Part shown: piece by piece, positions 43,845 through 51,773 of the stretch
How positions within the stretch are numbered: the first letter of the stretch is position 1
Layout: every line of letters starts with the position of its first letter
The notes under the pieces: model-generated
The model's input: the letters and a program-made list of their open reading frames with translations, nothing else
Database searches by the model: none
What the model was told of the DNA's origin: nothing
Program-made: the position numbers and the translations under genes
DNA from: CALBZG01 sp964486295
GTDB lineage: Bacteria; Bacillota; Clostridia; Peptostreptococcales; Anaerovoracaceae
Direction: 5' to 3'
Assembly (NCBI GenBank): GCA_964486295.1
Contig: CAZAMF010000009.1
Location: 13,918-77,917, forward strand
DNA length: 64,000 nt

Positions 43845-44630
43845 TTATCGCTCTGTATCAAAATTGATCCTTTGCGCTCCGTTGTAAACGTTCATACGGT
43901 TTCCCCGTACGAATCCGATCAATGTCAGATTGGCTCGTCCCGCGATTTCCAGGGCCATATATGTAGGGGCAGAAAAAGATACGATAAAAGGGATTCCGGC
44001 CCTTGCCGCCTTTAGCGCAATGTCGGAAGAGATCCTGCCCGTGGTCAGAAGAACAACATCCCTGAATGCAAGCTGCTTCAGTATTGTTTTCCCGATGACC
44101 TTGTCCAGGGCATTGTGTCTCCCAATATCCTCAGAAAAAAACAGGAGCTCGCCGCAGCTTACTATACCACAACTGTGAACACCGCCGGTTTCTTTAAAAA
44201 GGTCGGACCGTTGACCGAATTCATGCATCCAGGCGATCAATTCCTGCGGCTTGAAGTTCGGTCCCCCTTCGATCCGTTTTATTTCATCTACAGGTACCAG
44301 CCGGATTTTGCCTTTCCCACAGCCGGACGTTATTGCTCCGGATTTTTCCTGATCCGTATCGATTTTGCACTCCTGCTTTAAATATATGCAAATTTTATTC
44401 CAATCAGGATGATTGATACTTGCAATATCCTCCGAAGAGTCGATAACGCCTTCAGCGAAAAGATAGCCCACCGCCAGCTCATCCATCTCATCCGGAGTGC
44501 ACATCAAATAAACAAAATGCCGGTCGTTAACAAGGATCTCCAACGCCTCCTCGACAATGACCGGTTCACTGAGTTTTCGTAGTTCTCCGTGGTCCCATTT
44601 GATGATTTCTACAGTCTTCTTGCTTTCCAT
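43845..44630 (-). CDS. fdhD: Formate dehydrogenase accessory sulfurtransferase FdhD
   Basis: Transfers sulfur from IscS/NifS to the molybdenum cofactor so that formate dehydrogenase is active. 261 residues; signature regions MCTPDEMDELAVGYLFAEGV, ETGGVHSCGIVSCGELLFFS (the region of the active cysteines) and EDIGRHNALDKVIG are intact. Its start lies within the last codons of mobA (22-base overlap). It is the last gene of the formate dehydrogenase series. Confidence 0.94.
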   Translation of the reverse strand: MESKKTVEIIKWDHGELRKLSEPVIVEEALEILVNDRHFVYLMCTPDEMDELAVGYLFAEGVIDSSEDIASINHPDWNKICIYLKQECKIDTDQEKSGAITSGCGKGKIRLVPVDEIKRIEGGPNFKPQELIAWMHEFGQRSDLFKETGGVHSCGIVSCGELLFFSEDIGRHNALDKVIGKTILKQLAFRDVVLLTTGRISSDIALKAARAGIPFIVSFSAPTYMALEIAGRANLTLIGFVRGNRMNVYNGAQRINFDTER

Positions 44631-45247
44631 GAAATCGTAATGCCTCCGAAAATTTTATTCAGCATGGCCAAATCGTTCTTTTTATTCAGGTTGACAAAAA
44701 CATCTGAGCCGTCGGTCAGATTGTTCACATCCTCTTCCTCGACCAGCTGCACTCTGCTGCATTCCAACAGTTGCAGCAATTTGAAGTTTTCCTGCGAGAT
44801 CAAAAACCCGATCCGGTCTGCCATGTCTTTTGAATAGAAAGCGTAAAGGGTCTCAACATATCCGTTTTTCCAGGCGGCAACGCCTTCTGCATCCATGCTT
44901 TCAATCAAATCCATCATATACCGGATAAAGTCCGTATTGATTACCGGCATATCGCAAGCCGTGATGAATACATAATTCGATGAAGCACAGGTAAGAGCTG
45001 CATGGATTCCGCCGATTGGGCCTCTCTCCCGGTAAATATCCTCACAGATCGTATATTTCAAATGCTCATACTTGCTGATATCGTCTGTGACCAACAGGAT
45101 TTCATCGAATAATTCTTCCAGCCTTTCGGCAATGTATTCGATGAGCAGCTTTCCATCGATCATGATTTCACTTTTATCAAAACCCATTCTTCGGCTTTTT
45201 CCGCCGCAAAGAATGGCCGCCGTTCCAAATTTTTTCAAATCCTTCAC
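44609..45247 (-). CDS. mobA: Molybdenum cofactor guanylyltransferase MobA
   Basis: Attaches GMP to molybdopterin to form the guanine dinucleotide cofactor used by formate dehydrogenase. 212 residues; GTP-binding loop AAILCGGKSRRMGFDKSEI and the later ITACDMPVINTDFI motif (Asp for Mg) match MobA. Ends four bases before nothing unusual; it follows the flavoprotein subunit by three bases and overlaps fdhD by 22, so the order fdhA-AsrA-like-AsrB-like-mobA-fdhD is a single unit. Confidence 0.93.
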   Translation of the reverse strand: MKDLKKFGTAAILCGGKSRRMGFDKSEIMIDGKLLIEYIAERLEELFDEILLVTDDISKYEHLKYTICEDIYRERGPIGGIHAALTCASSNYVFITACDMPVINTDFIRYMMDLIESMDAEGVAAWKNGYVETLYAFYSKDMADRIGFLISQENFKLLQLLECSRVQLVEEEDVNNLTDGSDVFVNLNKKNDLAMLNKIFGGITISWKARRL

Positions 45248-45250
45248 TCC

Positions 45251-46102
45251 TTAAAATTCCGGTGGAAGCATCAGCATTTCCTCATAGTTGAAAACCGGTC
45301 CGTCAATGCACATATACTTACTGCCGACCTTGCAATGACCGCACTTCCCGACACCGCACCTCATGTGCGTTTCCAGGGAAGTGTAAATGTCGGTGCCTTT
45401 CATTCCCAGCTTCAGCAAATCCCTCGCCATCGCCTTGATGCGCCTTGGGGATGCGCAAATGATAGCGGAAGTGTTCCCCCAATCCAGACCCATCCCCGGC
45501 AACAGATCATTTGCATACCCCAGATAGGCTTCAACTGAATCGGTGGGTTTGCTCAGGGAATAATGAACCCGGACTCCGTCTACTTTTCCCCACTCTGCAA
45601 GATCTTCTTTGAAAATAAGATCTTCGTAGCCAACTGCACTACCTATGATTTCTATACGGCCAAAATCCTTCCGGTTCTCCAGTATCCGCAGGATCATTGT
45701 TCTGACCGGCGCAAGTCCCACGCCGCTGCCCATGATCAATACATCCCTCTTCAAAAATGCCTCAAAGGGGAACCCTTTGCCGAAAGGCCCTCTTAAACCC
45801 ACTTTGTCGCCGGCTTTCATGGTATGGATCGCATTAGTGACCTTTCCGGCCTGTTTAATGCAAAACTCAAAGCGATCTTTCATGCTTGGCGAATACGGTA
45901 TGGAAATGGCTATTTCACCCACTCCGAATACAGTTATTTCATAAAACTGCCCATCTGTTTTTTCCAGCTCGTGAAAAGAAGGATCCTCATACTGCAATAT
46001 GAAGCGTTTGATATCCTTTGTTTCTTTGTAGATTTCTTGAATAACCGCAATTCTTGGAAGATAGATGTTTTCGCATTTTTCGTGGTGCTGTATATGCTCC
46101 AT
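45251..46102 (-). CDS. FAD/NAD(P)-binding electron-transfer subunit (AsrB/hydrogenase gamma-like)
   Basis: A 283-residue flavoprotein of the ferredoxin-NADP reductase superfamily, like AsrB of anaerobic sulfite reductase, the gamma subunit of sulfhydrogenase and PyrK. It has the FAD region DRFEFCIKQAGKVTNAI, LRGPFGKGFPFEAFLKRDVL, the NAD(P) loop IMGSGVGLAPVRTMIL, and a C-terminal [2Fe-2S] cysteine set in MRCGVGKCGHCKVGSKYMC. Start ATG 46102 overlaps the TAA of the ferredoxin-like gene by one base. Probably passes electrons between NAD(P)H and the Fe-S chain of formate dehydrogenase. Confidence 0.88.
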   Translation of the reverse strand: MEHIQHHEKCENIYLPRIAVIQEIYKETKDIKRFILQYEDPSFHELEKTDGQFYEITVFGVGEIAISIPYSPSMKDRFEFCIKQAGKVTNAIHTMKAGDKVGLRGPFGKGFPFEAFLKRDVLIMGSGVGLAPVRTMILRILENRKDFGRIEIIGSAVGYEDLIFKEDLAEWGKVDGVRVHYSLSKPTDSVEAYLGYANDLLPGMGLDWGNTSAIICASPRRIKAMARDLLKLGMKGTDIYTSLETHMRCGVGKCGHCKVGSKYMCIDGPVFNYEEMLMLPPEF

Positions 46103-47127
46103 TATTTTCCCTCCTTGCAAGCGAGTTCATTGATGATCTGAACCACATTGATGGATGCCGGGCAGACACCGATACATCTTCCGCATCCGGAGCATCCTTT
46201 GTAATGGAATTTATCTTCAATATATTTGAATTTATCGTAAATCCGATAGCGAACCCTGTCTCTTCTGCTTCTCGGATTATGTTTTCCGGCATTTCTGGTA
46301 AAGGAGTCGCTCTGGCAAGAGTCCCAATACCGTATTCTGCATCCGCTGTTTTTACCGTCGCCTTCCTCTACGGCATTAAAGCAGGTACAGGTTGGACATA
46401 CCGTCGTGCACCCTGTGCAGGAGATACAGTCCCTGGATATGCTGTCCCACAGGGAATCTCCAAATCCGGCTTCCAGAACTTTTGAAATTTCGTTCGTATG
46501 GATTTTGTTTCTGAATGAACGTGTTGCCGCCTCCTCAACGGAAGCTTTCTCTATATCGGATATCGTGTGGTCTTCACTGATCAGGTTTCCGCATAAAGCG
46601 ATGAGTTCTTCTCCTGTTTCCGTTCCGGTTTCAACCAGATAGCAATCTCCCCAAGGTGTCAACAGTAAGTCATAGCCGCTTTTCATAAAAGGCCCTGTCC
46701 CCATGGAACTGCAAAAACAATGTTCCCCTGCCTCCGCACAGTTGACTGCAACAATGATCGCCGCTTTTCTTTTTGATTCATAGAGAGCGTCCCTGTACCC
46801 ATCCAGATAAAAATGATCCATATATTCAAGACCATAGGCATCACAAGCCCTGACTCCGAAGTAAATGCGTTTTTTCACATTTTCGGGCGGTGTAAAGGTT
46901 TTGATATTCCCATCAATATTTTCCCAACAAAAGAGTGTCTCTTTCGGGCTGAAAATATATTCCTTTACAGGAAAAGCAAAATTGATATAGTCCATTGTAA
47001 AAGTGTCTTTTTCATAAGGAAGAAGCATAACTTGCCCTGCATCTGACTGAGGCGTGTAGACTTCTATGTTCTTTGCCCAGATTTCCAGAACCTGCTGCAA
47101 TTTACTTTTCTCCAGCCGAACCATCAC
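46102..47127 (-). CDS. 4Fe-4S electron-transfer subunit (AsrA/hydrogenase beta-like)
   Basis: A 341-residue protein with two ferredoxin-type cluster motifs in its C-terminal half, CISCTGCTTVCPTCTC and CSGCGRCIGVCPASINV, and an N-terminal region typical of AsrA and of sulfhydrogenase beta subunits (IYFGVRACDAYGLEYMD, VAVNCAEAGEHCFCSSMGTG). Its start overlaps the fdhA stop (ATGA). In sulfhydrogenases the beta/gamma pair links the catalytic subunit to NAD(P); here the catalytic partner is a formate dehydrogenase, so the set probably forms a three-subunit NAD(P)-linked enzyme. Confidence 0.88.
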   Translation of the reverse strand: MMVRLEKSKLQQVLEIWAKNIEVYTPQSDAGQVMLLPYEKDTFTMDYINFAFPVKEYIFSPKETLFCWENIDGNIKTFTPPENVKKRIYFGVRACDAYGLEYMDHFYLDGYRDALYESKRKAAIIVAVNCAEAGEHCFCSSMGTGPFMKSGYDLLLTPWGDCYLVETGTETGEELIALCGNLISEDHTISDIEKASVEEAATRSFRNKIHTNEISKVLEAGFGDSLWDSISRDCISCTGCTTVCPTCTCFNAVEEGDGKNSGCRIRYWDSCQSDSFTRNAGKHNPRSRRDRVRYRIYDKFKYIEDKFHYKGCSGCGRCIGVCPASINVVQIINELACKEGK

Positions 47128-49160
47128 TTTACTCCTTCCAGTCTGACCGGGCAGACTTTATATTCCGGGATTTGAACGATCGGATCATGCTGTCCGCCGA
47201 TCAGGCGGTTCACTGCGGCTTCAGCGAAATGAAAAGGCATAAAGACGACCCCTTCTTTGATGCGTTCGGTTATTTCGACAAACGTGGTGATCTCCGCGAT
47301 TTCAGAGCGGATCCTTACTCTGGCCCCTTGACGCAATCCAAGATTCTCGGCATCCAGCGGGTTGATTTCAATATATCCGTCCGGAACCTCCCTGTCCAAT
47401 GCCCAAGATCTTCTGGTCATGGTGCCGGTGTGATAATGATGCATGATCCTGCCGGTTGTTAATATATAAGGAAATTCTTCGCTGGCATGCTGCTCAGAAC
47501 CCTCATAATCATTGACGCTGAAATTCCCAAGGCCTCTGGTGAATTTACCCCGGTGAAGAAAGCGGGTGCCCGGGTGATTCAAATCCGGGCAAGGCCACGG
47601 AATACCCTGATTTTCAATTCTTTCATACGAAATGCCGCCATAGCTTGGCACCAGCGTCCGTATCTCGTCCATGATTTCAGACGGCGATGTATAATCAGCC
47701 GTGAAGCCCAGTGCTTTCATGACATCGCAAAGAATGACCCAGTCCGCTTTACTGTTCCCGATAGGCGCGATGGCCTTTCTGACCCGCTGGACCAGCCTTT
47801 CAGTATTGGTAAAGGTACCATCTTTTTCAAACGAACTGGCACCCGGTAAAACGATATCGGCCAATTTGGCCGTTTCAGTCAGAAATATGTCCTGAACCAC
47901 CAGAAAATCGAGATTTTTCAGCGCGATTTCTACATGATCGATGTTGGCGTCGGAAATCATCGGATTCTCTGCCATAATATACATAGCCTTGATTTCACCG
48001 GTGGCGGCTCCATCCAGCATTTCCCCGATGGTCTTCCCCGCTTCGGCGGCAAAGCCGCTACCCCACACGGCGGCGAATTTTTCTCTGACAGAATGATCGG
48101 CCAGAGGTTGATATCCCGGCAGGATGTTCGGCAGCGCTCCCATATCACAGGCGCCCTGAACATTGTTCTGTCCGCGAAGCGGATTGATCCCCGTTGATTC
48201 ACGGCCTATCTGGCCGGCCAGCATACAAAGGTTTGCCAGCGCTCTCACATTTTTCGTGCCTGTTACATGCTGGGTGATCCCCATGGCAAATACAATGGAC
48301 GCCGTCTTTGCGCCCGCATAAATCCTGGCCATCTCTCTGATCATGTCCGCAGGGATCCCTGCAATCGGAGCGACCGTTTCCGGTATATATTTTTCTACTG
48401 ATGCTTTGAATTCTTCATATCCCTCTGTCGACTGATCTATGAAATCCCTGTTGATCAGGCCTTCGGTAATGATCACATTTGACATGGCGTTGATCAGGGC
48501 AAGATTGCTTCCCGGCATGATCGGCGCATAAATCTCAGCATAATCCGCCAGAGGAATTCTCCTTGGATCTGCAACGATCAGACGAGCGCCATTTTTCTTC
48601 ACAGCATTAAAAATCCTTGCTCCGATCATCGGATGCTGCTCTGTGGTGTTCGACCCGATGACAAAAATTACTTCCGCGTTTTCCAGTTCATTGATGGAAT
48701 TTGACATGGCGCCGCTTCCAAAGGAATAGGACAAGCCTGCTACTGTTGGGCTGTGACAAAGTCTGGCGCAATGATCGATATGGTTTGTTCCGATGACCGC
48801 GCGTGCCAGCTTGACCATCAGATAATTCTCTTCATTGGTGCAGCGGGCCGAAGACATGGCCGCTATCGATCGAGGTCCATAGTTCGCCTTGATATCTGTT
48901 AATTTCTTTGCGATCTGCCGGATGGCGGTATCCCAGGAAATTACTTGAAATTTTCCATTTTCATCTTTCATCAAAGGCTCGGTCAGTCTGTCCTTATGAT
49001 GCACAAAACTATGTCCTTGCCATCCTTTTACGCAAAGCTGCCCACGGCTTACGGAGTGGGAGTTTTGAGGCGATACGCCTGTTATTTCATTGCCATCCAC
49101 ATTTACGTAGAAATTGCACCCGCATCCGCAATAGCCGCAAGTAGTGAGCACTTTCTTCAT
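47124..49160 (-). CDS. fdhA: Formate dehydrogenase catalytic subunit (Cys-type, molybdopterin)
   Basis: Oxidises formate to CO2, or reduces CO2, at a Mo/W-bis-MGD centre. 678 residues: N-terminal [4Fe-4S] motif TTCGYCGCGCNFYV completed by GQLCVKG, then the active-site region HIDHCARLCHSPTVAGLSYS, where FdhF-type enzymes have selenocysteine in the position of the second Cys here (CARVU-H). So this is a cysteine form with no TGA recoding. The C-terminal GRIMHHYHTGTMTRRSWALD cap closes the MGD site. Length fits a single-cluster catalytic subunit. First gene of the operon, promoter at 49202-49230. Confidence 0.93.
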   Translation of the reverse strand: MKKVLTTCGYCGCGCNFYVNVDGNEITGVSPQNSHSVSRGQLCVKGWQGHSFVHHKDRLTEPLMKDENGKFQVISWDTAIRQIAKKLTDIKANYGPRSIAAMSSARCTNEENYLMVKLARAVIGTNHIDHCARLCHSPTVAGLSYSFGSGAMSNSINELENAEVIFVIGSNTTEQHPMIGARIFNAVKKNGARLIVADPRRIPLADYAEIYAPIMPGSNLALINAMSNVIITEGLINRDFIDQSTEGYEEFKASVEKYIPETVAPIAGIPADMIREMARIYAGAKTASIVFAMGITQHVTGTKNVRALANLCMLAGQIGRESTGINPLRGQNNVQGACDMGALPNILPGYQPLADHSVREKFAAVWGSGFAAEAGKTIGEMLDGAATGEIKAMYIMAENPMISDANIDHVEIALKNLDFLVVQDIFLTETAKLADIVLPGASSFEKDGTFTNTERLVQRVRKAIAPIGNSKADWVILCDVMKALGFTADYTSPSEIMDEIRTLVPSYGGISYERIENQGIPWPCPDLNHPGTRFLHRGKFTRGLGNFSVNDYEGSEQHASEEFPYILTTGRIMHHYHTGTMTRRSWALDREVPDGYIEINPLDAENLGLRQGARVRIRSEIAEITTFVEITERIKEGVVFMPFHFAEAAVNRLIGGQHDPIVQIPEYKVCPVRLEGVK

Positions 49161-49201
49161 CTGACATCCTGCCTTTCGTCTCTGAAAACTATATTCTTTA
49201 C

Positions 49202-49230
49202 ATTATAAATGGATATAATTTTAAAGTAAA
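49202..49230 (-). promoter_or_regulatory. Promoter of the formate dehydrogenase operon
   Basis: On minus, TTTACT (49230-49225), 17 bp, TATAAT (49207-49202), expected start near 49195 and the fdhA ATG at 49160. Same hexamers and spacing as the activator promoter at 36881. Confidence 0.7.
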
Positions 49231-49232
49231 CA

Positions 49233-49260
49233 AGAAAAAAAGCCCTCCGGAAGGGCTTCT
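49233..49260 (-). terminator. Intrinsic terminator of the E2-like acyltransferase gene
   Basis: On minus, GAAGCCCTTCC and GGAGGGCTT form the stem and TTTTTTT follows. Lies between the E2-like stop (49275) and the fdhA promoter. Confidence 0.85.
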
Positions 49261-49274
49261 TATGATGATTTTTT

Positions 49275-50123
49275 CTATTCAACATCTTCCTTAATTCCCA
49301 TTAAACGGGTTTCCAGCAAATAAGGGTCGCTGAGATATTTATTCAGCAGCTTCAGTGAATTCGAAAAATATAATCCGTCGCAAATTCTCTCATCGATGGT
49401 ATAGCCGATTTCGCAGTATTTCTTGATTACAATTTCACCATCCTCAGCTGTCGGGATTTCTTTGACTTTCCCCACAGCCGCGAAAATCCCAGCCGTTCCG
49501 AAATCATATAAATGATGATAAACATAATTTACTTTGATGGATTTCAAGTATGAAAAAAACAGACTCGCGTGGAACGGGCTCACTTCTATTATTTCTTTAG
49601 GCAGCATGTTATGCCTGTCCATGCTTTTCAAAATGACCACCATCATGGTTTTTGTCAATCCGGGCAGCGACATGATCTTCTCAGCAGTCTTCACAGCCTG
49701 GTCCTGGTTGCCGTCATGGATACATTCAAAAATTTTCTCATCCACTATTTTTGCAACTTCAAAGATGTTTTCCTTTCCGGTAAATGCAAATTTTATAGTG
49801 GTTTCTTCCGCATCATCATGCAGTGCACGTTTTATAGCCATTGAAATAGTAATCCCTTTACGTGCATATATTTTCCTGTTCATGATGAATCGATTCAACT
49901 GCGGTCGTTCGGCAAAAAGTCGGACATAGCAGGTGAGCAGCAAATGAAGATATGTGAACTCATATCCCTGCTCCCGCTTTTCCTTGAGAAAAGCGTCGAT
50001 TTTGTCCGTACATACCAGTTCCTTGGCAAAAACTTGAGCGTCGAAACGCTTGTCCATTATATAAGGCACCATTTTGGAAAAAGGCCCAATGGATTTTAGT
50101 AACCTTCCATCATATCTTTTCAT
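49275..50123 (-). CDS. Stand-alone 2-oxoacid dehydrogenase E2/CAT-fold acyltransferase-like protein
   Basis: A 282-residue protein that matches the catalytic domain of E2 acyltransferases and chloramphenicol acetyltransferase, without lipoyl or peripheral-subunit-binding domains. Seen: the N-terminal FSKMVPYIMDKRFDAQVF, FTYLHLLLTCYVRLFAERPQ and, near the end, YTIDERICDGLYFSNSL. In active members this last motif is DHRxxDG with the catalytic His; here it reads DERICDG, so the His is replaced by Glu. It may be inactive or use another residue. Single gene with its own terminator. Confidence 0.75.
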   Translation of the reverse strand: MKRYDGRLLKSIGPFSKMVPYIMDKRFDAQVFAKELVCTDKIDAFLKEKREQGYEFTYLHLLLTCYVRLFAERPQLNRFIMNRKIYARKGITISMAIKRALHDDAEETTIKFAFTGKENIFEVAKIVDEKIFECIHDGNQDQAVKTAEKIMSLPGLTKTMMVVILKSMDRHNMLPKEIIEVSPFHASLFFSYLKSIKVNYVYHHLYDFGTAGIFAAVGKVKEIPTAEDGEIVIKKYCEIGYTIDERICDGLYFSNSLKLLNKYLSDPYLLETRLMGIKEDVE

Positions 50124-50278
50124 TCATAAACCTCGGTCCGGAAAATTATTTTTTTGAAATTCGCTGTCGGCTGAATAAATTTAACTGCCGGACGCTGATT
50201 CGCATGTTATAGTATTGGCTATATAATAGTTGTTATAAAATATATATCACGAATATACCATGACAGGATGTACCTATT
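50124..50278. other. Divergent intergenic region
   Basis: 155 bases between the E2-like gene (minus) and the PAP2 gene (plus), A/T-rich with several TATAAT-like stretches. No repeat or RNA element is seen; exact promoters are not clear. Confidence 0.35.
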
Positions 50279-50899
50279 ATGTTTGAAACCATCAGAAAAA
50301 ACAAGGCAATTACACAGGTTTTAATCTATATTTTTTTGGCTGCGGTTTTTTTGGTCCAAAATCACTTCAATCATGGGATTTATCAGATCCATAGCCGCAT
50401 CGACGACGCGATCCCTTTCATTCCGGCTTTTGTAGCAGGTTATTTCCTGTGGTATTTCTTGTTGATCGGTGTTGGAATATTCTTCTTGATCCGGTCTAAG
50501 GATGATCTGTATAAGACGTATTTATCTATAAATATCTGTATGATTGTTGCGCTGACGATTTACTTACTATTTCCGAATTATCTCGCGCTTCGTCCCGCTG
50601 ATTATGCCCAGGACTTTTTTTCGCAATGGGTCAGAATGCTCCAAACCATCGACAATCCGGTAGGGGTATGCCCTAGTCTTCATGTCGCCACCAGCGTATC
50701 TTTATTTGCCGGGATATCCGAATCACCATGCTTCAATCATAATAAGGCAGTGAAAACATTCGCTTTTCTGACTGTCTCATTTATTATCAGCTCAACCGTA
50801 TTTATCAAGCAGCACTCGGTCATCGATGTGGCCTGCGGTTTATTGCTTGGTATCATCGTCTATTTATACGTCTACAAAATCAAGCCGGGGAGGTCATGA
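50279..50899 (+). CDS. PAP2-family membrane phosphatase
   Basis: A 206-residue membrane protein with five to six helices of the PAP2/phosphatidate phosphatase superfamily. Late motifs are visible: CPSLHVATSVSLFAGI (second motif, catalytic His) and VFIKQHSVIDVACGLLLG (third motif, HxxxD). Families with this pattern cleave lipid phosphates or transfer head groups (including inositol phosphorylceramide synthase-like proteins). Substrate unknown; it could act on undecaprenyl or phosphatidyl phosphates. Only a weak ribosome site (AGGATG) precedes ATG 50279. Confidence 0.8.
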   Translation: MFETIRKNKAITQVLIYIFLAAVFLVQNHFNHGIYQIHSRIDDAIPFIPAFVAGYFLWYFLLIGVGIFFLIRSKDDLYKTYLSINICMIVALTIYLLFPNYLALRPADYAQDFFSQWVRMLQTIDNPVGVCPSLHVATSVSLFAGISESPCFNHNKAVKTFAFLTVSFIISSTVFIKQHSVIDVACGLLLGIIVYLYVYKIKPGRS

Positions 50900-50924
50900 T
50901 CTCAATCAATTTCCTATACGAAGC

Positions 50925-51773
50925 CTAGATCAACCCGTCCATGATTTGCTTGATTTTCTGGCTTCGATTTCCTTTTTCCGTACCAAGCTCCGCGAATTCG
51001 TCTTCATAGCCGGGTTTATCCGTTTCATAGAATTTCCCGATTGCTATAGGCTGATCCGTGGCCAAATAATCCCAGCTCCGGATGATCCTGCTGGCTTCTT
51101 CCATGTCCGCCGGATTGCCGGTTTCAATCTCCTTCACATTTTCATTATACGACGAGTATAGATTGTTATAAGTGACACATACCTGAAGAACATCGATAAA
51201 TGAAAAGCCTTTGTGCAGTATCGCATCTTTCAGGAGTTTTCTGAAATGGTCTTTTTTGACCGGATATCCCCGGGCTATGAAGCTCGCTCCGGAAACCAGC
51301 ATCAACTCCAATGGATTGAATGGGTTTTCAGGCGAGCCATAAGGCATGGTGCTTCCTTTGAACGATTTTTGTGAAGTCGGAGTAAACTGGCCGGTTGCCA
51401 ACCCATAAGTCCGGTTATTATGCAGTACAACTGTGATATCGACATTCCTCTTTGCGGCAAAAATCAGATGTTCCAGACCCTCCGCATACGTGTCCCCGTC
51501 TCCGGCAAAGCAGATGACCTTAATGCCTCTTTGGGACAGCCTGATAGCTTCTGCAACAGGAATAGCTCTTCCATGAATTGAGTTGAAGCTGTTTACATTC
51601 AGATAATCAACTATTTTTGCGTGATTGCCGACACCGCTGACGATGATAAAATCTTCCCTGTTGGAGCCTTCGGCTGCAAGTTCCGTTAACACAGTTTCCA
51701 CGCTGTTCAATATTTCAAAGTTTCCACAGCCCGGGCACCAGGTGACAGGGGCGGTTGTTCTGAATCCGTTCAT
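50925..51773 (-). CDS. 2-oxoacid:ferredoxin oxidoreductase, beta subunit
   Basis: TPP-binding subunit (282 residues) that turns a 2-oxo acid, CoA and ferredoxin into acyl-CoA and CO2. TPP and cluster motifs: TWCPGCGNFEILNSVE with cysteines for a [4Fe-4S] cluster, and the Mg/TPP motif CFAGDGDTYAEGLEHLIFA. Start overlaps the alpha stop by four bases. The likely substrates are branched or aromatic 2-oxo acids or 2-oxoglutarate; not determined. Confidence 0.92.
   Translation of the reverse strand: MNGFRTTAPVTWCPGCGNFEILNSVETVLTELAAEGSNREDFIIVSGVGNHAKIVDYLNVNSFNSIHGRAIPVAEAIRLSQRGIKVICFAGDGDTYAEGLEHLIFAAKRNVDITVVLHNNRTYGLATGQFTPTSQKSFKGSTMPYGSPENPFNPLELMLVSGASFIARGYPVKKDHFRKLLKDAILHKGFSFIDVLQVCVTYNNLYSSYNENVKEIETGNPADMEEASRIIRSWDYLATDQPIAIGKFYETDKPGYEDEFAELGTEKGNRSQKIKQIMDGLI

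Noticed and set aside
47124..49160. Selenocysteine in formate dehydrogenase
   Set aside because: The active-site position is a Cys codon and there is no in-frame TGA or SECIS-like stem after it.
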